Source of the DNA: Bacteroidota bacterium
GTDB lineage: Bacteria; Bacteroidota; Bacteroidia; Flavobacteriales; Schleiferiaceae
Length of the DNA stretch: 20,109 bases
Reading direction: 5' to 3'
Assembly: GCA_005786915.1 (NCBI GenBank)
Contig: SYCM01000013.1
Location: 1-20,109 of the forward strand
Shown here in pieces: positions 14,968 through 20,109 of this stretch (within the stretch, counting starts at the first letter, position 1; every line of letters starts with the position of its first letter). The translations under genes were made by a program, and so were the position numbers. The notes under the pieces were generated by a model, which made no database searches, was not told the DNA's origin, and was given only the letters and a program-made list of their open reading frames with translations.

Positions 14968-17031
14968 ATGGCGTCGGAATTCAAGCGCACTTTAGTCACG
15001 GCCGCATTGCCGTACGCAAACGGGCCCATCCACTTGGGCCACTTGGCGGGCTGCTACTTGCCCTCAGATATTTATGTCCGTTTTAAACGCTTAAAAGGCG
15101 AAGAGGTCGCCTTTGTCTGCGGGTCTGACGAGCACGGAATGGCCGTCACCATGAAGGCGCGCAAAGAGGGGGTTACTCCGCGCGAAATCGTCGACCGCTA
15201 CCACGTCATGATGCGCGACGCCCTTGCGGACTTCGGCATCGCCTTTGACCACTACTCGCGCACCAGCAGCGACCGCCACAAGCAGGTGGCGTCGGATTTT
15301 TTCACGACCCTGTACGACAAAGGCGTTTTTGAGGCGCGCCAGACCGACCAGTACTTTGACCCCGAGGCCCAGCAGTTTTTGGCCGACCGCTACATTGTCG
15401 GAACTTGTCCGCGCTGCAGCCACGATTCCGCCTACGGTGACCAGTGCGAAAAGTGCGGAGCCACGCTGAATCCCACCGACCTGATCAATCCGCGGTCCAC
15501 GCTGAGCGGCGCCACGCCCGTGCTCAAACCCACCACTAACTGGTTTTTGCCGCTCGACAAGCTGTCCGAAGACCTGCGCCGCTACATCACCTTGCACCCC
15601 GAGTGGAAGCCCAACGTCTACGGCCAAACCCTGAGTTGGCTCGACGCCGGCGACGGCCTGCAGCCCCGCTCGATGACGCGCGACTTGGATTGGGGCGTGC
15701 CCGTTCCGGTCGAGGGCGCCGACGGCAAGGTGCTCTACGTGTGGTTTGACGCGCCCCTGGGCTACATCACCGCCACCCAAGAGCTCAAGGGCGAAGGCTG
15801 GGAGACGTGGTGGAAGGACCCCTCGACCCGCCTCGTTCACTTTATCGGCAAGGACAACATCGTATTTCACTGCGTGATTTTTCCGGCCATTTTGATGCAG
15901 CACGGCGGGTACATTTTGCCCGACCAGGTTCCGGCCAACGAATTCCTGAACCTCGAGGGGCAAAAGCTGTCGACCTCACGCAACTGGGCCGTGTGGCTGC
16001 ACGAATACTTGGCGGACTTCCCCGGCCAGCAGGACGTACTGCGCTACGTGCTCACCGCCACGATGCCTGAGACCAAAGACAACGACTTCACCTGGGCCGA
16101 CTTTCAGCAGCGCAACAATTCAGAGCTGGTCGCCGTGCTGGGCAACCTCGTCAACCGCGTGATGGTGCTCAACCACAAATTATGTGGCGGAACCGTGCCT
16201 GCGGCCGGTATCCTTCCCCAGGACCGCGAGGCGCTGGGCGCGGTGTCGGCCCAATCCGCCTTGGTGGCTGAAGCGCTTGAGGCGTTTAAGTTTCGCGAGG
16301 CCCTCGGCCACGCGATGGATTTGGCCCGAGTGGGCAACAAGTACCTCGCCGACGAGGCCCCCTGGCAGGTGGTCAAGACGGACCCCGAGCGCGCCGCAGC
16401 CATCTTGGGCGTCGCGACCCAGCTCGTGGCGGCCCTGGCGACCGCCTTTGAAGCGTTTATGCCGTTTACTGCGGACCGCATCCGCGCCATGCTCGGTGGG
16501 GCGCCTGCCCTGAAGTGGGCCGACCTGGCTGGTGCAGGACCATGGATCCCGGTGGGATCCGCCCTGGGTGAGCCCAGTTTACTCTTTCAAAAAATCGAAG
16601 ACGAGCAGGTCGAGGCGCAGCGCGCCAAGCTCCAGGCTGCGTCTGCAGCAAATGCTCCTGCCGTGACTGAATCTGAAGCCTCCGCACTGGCGCCGTTGGC
16701 GCCCGAAATCACCTACGACCAGTTCGCGCCGCTTGACCTTCGCGTCGCACAAGTGCTTGAGGCCGAGCGGGTGCCCAAGGCCGACCGCCTCCTCAAACTC
16801 ACGCTCGACACGGGCTTTGACCGCCGCACGGTCCTGAGCGGAATCGCCGAGCACTTCAGCCCCGAAGAGGTCGTGGGACGGCGCGTGATCCTGCTGGCCA
16901 ACCTCGCTCCGCGGGCGATGCGCGGAATCGAGTCGCAAGGCATGATCCTGATGGCCGACAACCCTGAAACGGGCAAGCTGGCCTTTGTGCAGCCCGACGG
17001 CGACCTGCCGGTGGGGGCCACGGTGCGCTAG
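14968..17031 (+). CDS. metG: Methionine--tRNA ligase
   Basis: MetRS charges tRNA(Met) with methionine in the cytoplasm. The 687-residue product has the HIGH-type motif HLGH at 22-25 after PYANGPI, the CGSDEHG segment near 51-57, a zinc-binding knuckle with Cys147, Cys150, Cys160 and Cys163, and KLSTS at 333-337 in place of KMSKS. The anticodon-binding helical domain follows, roughly residues 365-550. Residues about 580-687 form a C-terminal EMAP/Trbp111-like tRNA-binding and dimerisation domain (FAPLDLRVAQVLEAERVPKA and SQGMILMAD), joined by an Ala/Glu-rich linker. Length and layout match the Bacteroidota enzyme. It stands alone on its strand, with a TAnnTTTG box 5 bases before the ATG and a hairpin at its stop. 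Confidence 0.98.
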   Translation: MASEFKRTLVTAALPYANGPIHLGHLAGCYLPSDIYVRFKRLKGEEVAFVCGSDEHGMAVTMKARKEGVTPREIVDRYHVMMRDALADFGIAFDHYSRTSSDRHKQVASDFFTTLYDKGVFEARQTDQYFDPEAQQFLADRYIVGTCPRCSHDSAYGDQCEKCGATLNPTDLINPRSTLSGATPVLKPTTNWFLPLDKLSEDLRRYITLHPEWKPNVYGQTLSWLDAGDGLQPRSMTRDLDWGVPVPVEGADGKVLYVWFDAPLGYITATQELKGEGWETWWKDPSTRLVHFIGKDNIVFHCVIFPAILMQHGGYILPDQVPANEFLNLEGQKLSTSRNWAVWLHEYLADFPGQQDVLRYVLTATMPETKDNDFTWADFQQRNNSELVAVLGNLVNRVMVLNHKLCGGTVPAAGILPQDREALGAVSAQSALVAEALEAFKFREALGHAMDLARVGNKYLADEAPWQVVKTDPERAAAILGVATQLVAALATAFEAFMPFTADRIRAMLGGAPALKWADLAGAGPWIPVGSALGEPSLLFQKIEDEQVEAQRAKLQAASAANAPAVTESEASALAPLAPEITYDQFAPLDLRVAQVLEAERVPKADRLLKLTLDTGFDRRTVLSGIAEHFSPEEVVGRRVILLANLAPRAMRGIESQGMILMADNPETGKLAFVQPDGDLPVGATVR

Positions 17032-17046
17032 GGTACGCGCACCTTT
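17022..17046 (+). terminator. Weak hairpin at the metG stop codon
   Basis: GGTGCGC (17022-17028) and GCGCACC (17037-17043) form a 7-base GC-rich stem with an 8-base loop that contains the TAG stop, followed by only TTT. It could be a weak terminator in the 21-base gap before the convergent gene. Short T-run, so low confidence. Confidence 0.35.
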
Positions 17047-17052
17047 CGGCGC

Positions 17053-18594
17053 TTAATGGGTCACTACAAAGCGCGCGGTGCGGTGGGACCAGCGCACCAA
17101 ATACACGCCGGGATTGAGAGCCGGCAAGTGGAGCGAAGGCTCGTTCCAAATTCCATTTGAGTGTACGCGCCCCAGCGCGTCAGAGAGCACAAACTCCCCG
17201 CGCTCGTCGCTGTACAATCGCTGCTCAGACGGGCTCCAGCGCACGTCTGCTGCGGTTGAATTCAATTCCAAGGTTCCAATCTGGTAGTTTGTGCACGAGG
17301 CTGAATCGTGATCCCAATGCAGAATGGGGTCGAAGTTGAGCAGCGTATCTCCAGGCAAATAGGCACTGAGGTTCATGTACAACAGGAGCATTTCGTCTCC
17401 AGTGCCTTCGCCCGCCGTGACCGTTTGGGGCGGGCTGTGCGGATTAGATCCGTTGGCCGTGGTATTGTCGTAGGTAACTTCGGCCCAAACGCTGCTTCCT
17501 TGCGGGAGCATAATGGGTCTCTGGTAGGTGTAAAAACTCTGCCAGTGAAAGTCCCATTCGGGAATGTTTATGAGCTGGGTGCTGTCGCCGTTGTGCACTA
17601 AACCCGCTTTAAAGCTCTTTCCGAGCAAGTGCATGTGTGGCATTAGCGCGGTTAGCGTCAGGTTCATGGGTACGGTACGCACCGCTTTAAACGTTTTAAT
17701 CTGGTTGGCGGGGATCACCAATGGTCCATTGACCAGGTTTTGAACGTGGTTGAGCACCGGCGAAGTGGAGACGTTGCGCACTGTTCCGTTGGCGTACTTT
17801 ATGCGGATTTCGGTGCTGTCAACTTGATTGGAAACATAGCCTGGGTAGTGAATTTGCACAAGCAAATTGCTGTTAGCAAGGACCTTGGATCCGAATCCTG
17901 GTGGAAAATCAAAAACGCCTTGTCCTGGAACGTAACCAGTTATCAGTGTAGAGGTCGAAGATCCGGTTCCGCCAAAAGCCGTATAGCCAGGGCCCGGATC
18001 GTTAGCGTCGAGCTGAAGCGGCAGCGCGCTGGTGTCCTGAAAAATGAGCGCATGGTGTACGATGGACCGGTTGCTCGGCACCACTTCAACCGACTGAATG
18101 TACTTATCGGTTAGGTTATTGAGCGGAAGCACAAAAACGCGGTACAGGTCCTGCGTGGTGTTCACCACGTAGTTGGGGACCCGACGCTGCACGTCAGGTT
18201 GGCTTAGGCCGGGTCCGCTTGAAATGCTGGGAATCGGAGGAATCGCATTCGCGTCGCCCAGGGGCGCAAAGTTGCTTACCCAGTCGAGAAGTTCGGCCCG
18301 CTCATGGGCGGTCAAAGTGTTTGCGTGGGCAAACTTTTTGGGTTGTTCCGCGGGCGGAAAGGGAGGCATGCTAAATGCCGCCACGCTCGCGCCGATGGAC
18401 TGTCGGTTTTGAAAAACGTCGTTGTAGGTCAGGAGCGAAAAGGGTGCGATTCCGCCGGGGTTGTGGCAGTTCGTGCAGTGGGAGTAAACGATGCAGGCGA
18501 TCCCGTCGGTCCAAGTGGGGGTGTGCGCCGGGGATTGTGCGTGACCGACCGCCGGCAGTAACGCTATGGTGAATGCCAGAGCATTTGGTTTCAT
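17053..18594 (-). CDS. Secreted cytochrome c / PHM-like copper monooxygenase with T9SS tail
   Basis: A 513-residue exported protein with three parts. After a signal peptide (residues 1-19), a short cytochrome c-like region carries heme motif CTNCH (40-44) followed by NPGGIAPFSL and a likely axial Met76 in SMPPFPP. Residues about 140-435 resemble the two domains of copper type II ascorbate-dependent monooxygenases (PHM/DBM family): His180-His181 in IVHHALIF and His249 in QIHYPG would form the first copper site, and His320, His322 in PHMHLLG with Met402 in GDEMLLLYM the second. The last 75 or so residues are a T9SS type A sorting domain ending in GVYLVRWSHRTARFVVTH. Every copper ligand of the family appears present. 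The substrate is unknown. It starts 30 bases after the M14 peptidase stop and converges on metG. Confidence 0.85.
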   Translation of the reverse strand: MKPNALAFTIALLPAVGHAQSPAHTPTWTDGIACIVYSHCTNCHNPGGIAPFSLLTYNDVFQNRQSIGASVAAFSMPPFPPAEQPKKFAHANTLTAHERAELLDWVSNFAPLGDANAIPPIPSISSGPGLSQPDVQRRVPNYVVNTTQDLYRVFVLPLNNLTDKYIQSVEVVPSNRSIVHHALIFQDTSALPLQLDANDPGPGYTAFGGTGSSTSTLITGYVPGQGVFDFPPGFGSKVLANSNLLVQIHYPGYVSNQVDSTEIRIKYANGTVRNVSTSPVLNHVQNLVNGPLVIPANQIKTFKAVRTVPMNLTLTALMPHMHLLGKSFKAGLVHNGDSTQLINIPEWDFHWQSFYTYQRPIMLPQGSSVWAEVTYDNTTANGSNPHSPPQTVTAGEGTGDEMLLLYMNLSAYLPGDTLLNFDPILHWDHDSASCTNYQIGTLELNSTAADVRWSPSEQRLYSDERGEFVLSDALGRVHSNGIWNEPSLHLPALNPGVYLVRWSHRTARFVVTH

Positions 18595-18624
18595 AAACGT
18601 ATGATGCTAAATAGGTGGCATGGT

Positions 18625-20109
18625 TTAAAACAGTTTGTACACCGGATACCTGCGGTGCCGCAGCTCGTAGTACTCGGTTTGCTGAAAAATCCAGTTGAGT
18701 TGGGCGTCTCCGTTGCCGGCGAATTCGGGGTCTGCTGCCTTTTTGGCTTCGAGTGACGCCTTGAGGGCCGGGCGCTCCCGCAGGAGCTTGGCCGCGGTGT
18801 CTTCAAACACGTACCCGCTGAATCCCTCTTTTTGCTGCAGCACGGCATTAAAAAATCCCCAGGCCAACAGTCCGTCGGGGGCGTCGGCCTCGAGCGCTTC
18901 GGCAAGGTAGCGGCGCATGGGCTGCTCGCTCGGAACCCAATAGTCGCCCGCCAGAAACTTGACGTCGAGGGTGTCGCGGCGCGTTTGGATTCCGCGCAGC
19001 ACAAAATGCCCCTCGTAGGGTTGCGGCGAGGCCTTGTAGCCCTCGATGTAGGTCACTTCCACGCGCAGCGTCGTGTCGCGGGTGAGCTCGCCGATGCGGA
19101 TTCCGTGCACCATCAAACGCTCCCAGGCCTCGGTCCATCCGCGCGGAATGATATAGGCCTGCGGCACGTCCGCCCACTGGGTGGCCACGGCCACGTCGCG
19201 GTAGGCCACGTTCACCTCGTAGGGCTTGCTGCGGTCGTAAAAAAGTCGGGGCTGCCCGCTGACCTCTGAGGGCTTGTAGCCGCGTTGGTATCCCAAAAAC
19301 GGAACCCGATTGACCTGCGTCGTGTCAATCGCCCAGGCCACCGGCAACCGGGTGGCTTGCGCCTCAGCTGCACGTTGGGCCGCTTGGGCCTCGGTCGCCG
19401 CCGTGCGCTGCGCTGCAAACGTTTCGATCAGGGCCACATTCAGGGCGTAGGTTGCGCGCACCCGGTCGGCAAAGGGCTTGAGCATGTGGGTTTCGGGCAC
19501 AAAGCTGTAGATGTTGCGCACCGCGCCGTACCCGCTGAGGTAGCGCGGACCCTCGAGGTAGGCGTCCCAGCCCTTTTCGGGCGTGGTGCCCCAGTGGTTC
19601 ACGTACGGAACCATCGGGAATCCCGCATCCTTCATGCGGCGGTAAACCTCGGGCTCGAGCTGGTGGCGCAGCAGGTCGCCCATGGCTCCGCCCAGCTTCT
19701 CGGGCTGGGTGCTCAAAAGGGTCATCACGTGCTGGTAGTCGGCGCCGTTGCTCACGTGGTTGTCGATCAGCACCAGCGGATTCACCCAATCTATGGCGCG
19801 GATCAGGCTGCGGGTCTCAACCGCGTCGGCCTTCATGAAGTCGCGGTTGAGGTCGAGGTTTTGGCTGTTTCCGCGGGCGCCGAACTCGCGCGGACCGTCC
19901 TGGTCCACCCGGTGGTAGGGGCTGCGCTGCAGCATTCCGCCAATGTTGAAGCACGGAACCACCGCCAGCACCACGTTCGCCGGCAGCTTCACCCGGCCCT
20001 GCGCCACGTCGCGCACCAGCATCATGCTCGCGTCGATGCCGTCGGGCTCGCCCGGATGGATTCCGTTGTTAATCAGCACCGGCATTTTGCCTTCGGCGGC
20101 CCACTGGCC
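18625..20109 (-). CDS. M14-family zinc metallopeptidase (5' end outside window)
   Basis: The reading frame enters from the window edge, so the N-terminus and any signal peptide are missing; 495 residues are visible. Zinc motifs of M14 peptidases are present close to the edge: NNGIHPGEPDG supplies His and Glu, and LIDNHVSNGAD the third ligand His. NLDLNRDFMKAD is the conserved M14 substrate-pocket segment, and FVPETHMLKPF probably holds the catalytic glutamate. The second half (after an Ala/Gln-rich stretch, AAQRAAEAQA) is a beta-rich region of a kind found in large Bacteroidota M14 proteins, ending YYELRHRRYPVYKLF. The family removes C-terminal residues or processes peptidoglycan peptides; the substrate here is unknown. 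It precedes the copper protein by 30 bases on the same strand and may share its transcript. Confidence 0.88.
   Translation of the reverse strand, partial: GQWAAEGKMPVLINNGIHPGEPDGIDASMMLVRDVAQGRVKLPANVVLAVVPCFNIGGMLQRSPYHRVDQDGPREFGARGNSQNLDLNRDFMKADAVETRSLIRAIDWVNPLVLIDNHVSNGADYQHVMTLLSTQPEKLGGAMGDLLRHQLEPEVYRRMKDAGFPMVPYVNHWGTTPEKGWDAYLEGPRYLSGYGAVRNIYSFVPETHMLKPFADRVRATYALNVALIETFAAQRTAATEAQAAQRAAEAQATRLPVAWAIDTTQVNRVPFLGYQRGYKPSEVSGQPRLFYDRSKPYEVNVAYRDVAVATQWADVPQAYIIPRGWTEAWERLMVHGIRIGELTRDTTLRVEVTYIEGYKASPQPYEGHFVLRGIQTRRDTLDVKFLAGDYWVPSEQPMRRYLAEALEADAPDGLLAWGFFNAVLQQKEGFSGYVFEDTAAKLLRERPALKASLEAKKAADPEFAGNGDAQLNWIFQQTEYYELRHRRYPVYKLF

Noticed and set aside
18588..18606. TACGTTTA next to the copper-protein ATG as a -7 box
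   Set aside because: One mismatch to TAnnTTTG, and it overlaps the start codon itself, so transcription would begin inside the gene; co-transcription with the M14 gene is simpler.

Overview
The window looks like the core genome of a GC-rich member of the Bacteroidota, probably a Flavobacteriales-like lineage (GC judged by eye, not computed). The evidence is the gene order CBS protein–nadK–PorG-like–uppS–bamA–ompH–ompH–murI, two proteins with type IX secretion (T9SS) sorting domains, a DUF2141 protein, the absence of Shine-Dalgarno sites, and the Bacteroidota -7 promoter box TAnnTTTG just ahead of many start codons. I saw no rRNA, tRNA, CRISPR array, insertion sequence or phage gene. Genes are packed tightly: no intergenic gap exceeds about 80 bases.

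Layout. (1) Positions 1-7205, minus strand: an envelope-biogenesis cluster, read from right to left. It holds a CBS-domain protein, NAD kinase, a PorG-like T9SS outer-membrane protein (DUF6089), undecaprenyl diphosphate synthase, BamA, two OmpH/Skp periplasmic chaperones and the start of glutamate racemase. Stop and start codons overlap or lie a few bases apart at most junctions. The racemase is broken: near 216-300 the reading frame changes and a LysM domain in another frame runs off the window. (2) 7276-8874, plus strand: pdxJ (vitamin B6 synthesis) and an alpha/beta hydrolase, divergent from the cluster. (3) 8879-13561, minus strand: an RluB-type pseudouridine synthase with a long basic N-terminal tail, a large AsmA-like envelope protein, a tiny secreted protein that is essentially only a T9SS type B sorting domain, and a DUF2141 protein. 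(4) 13642-14935, minus strand: an LD-carboxypeptidase and a YraN (UPF0102) protein. (5) 14968-17031, plus strand: metG, back-to-back with the carboxypeptidase. (6) 17053-20109, minus strand: a secreted protein joining a cytochrome c motif, a copper monooxygenase (PHM-like) fold and a T9SS type A tail, then an M14-family metallopeptidase cut by the window edge.

How it works together. Regions 1, 3 and 4 are mostly about building the envelope: lipid carrier (uppS), D-glutamate (murI), peptidoglycan recycling (LD-carboxypeptidase), outer-membrane protein insertion and chaperoning (bamA, ompH x2), an AsmA-like protein, and T9SS (PorG-like) with two likely T9SS substrates in the same window.

No clear new defence or mobile system is visible. 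The points most worth checking are: the broken racemase/LysM junction; a consistent TAnnTTTG box 4-8 bases before start codons, implying leaderless or very short-leader mRNAs; a heptamer repeat array at the rluB promoter; the stand-alone T9SS type B domain protein; and the cytochrome c–copper monooxygenase–T9SS fusion.
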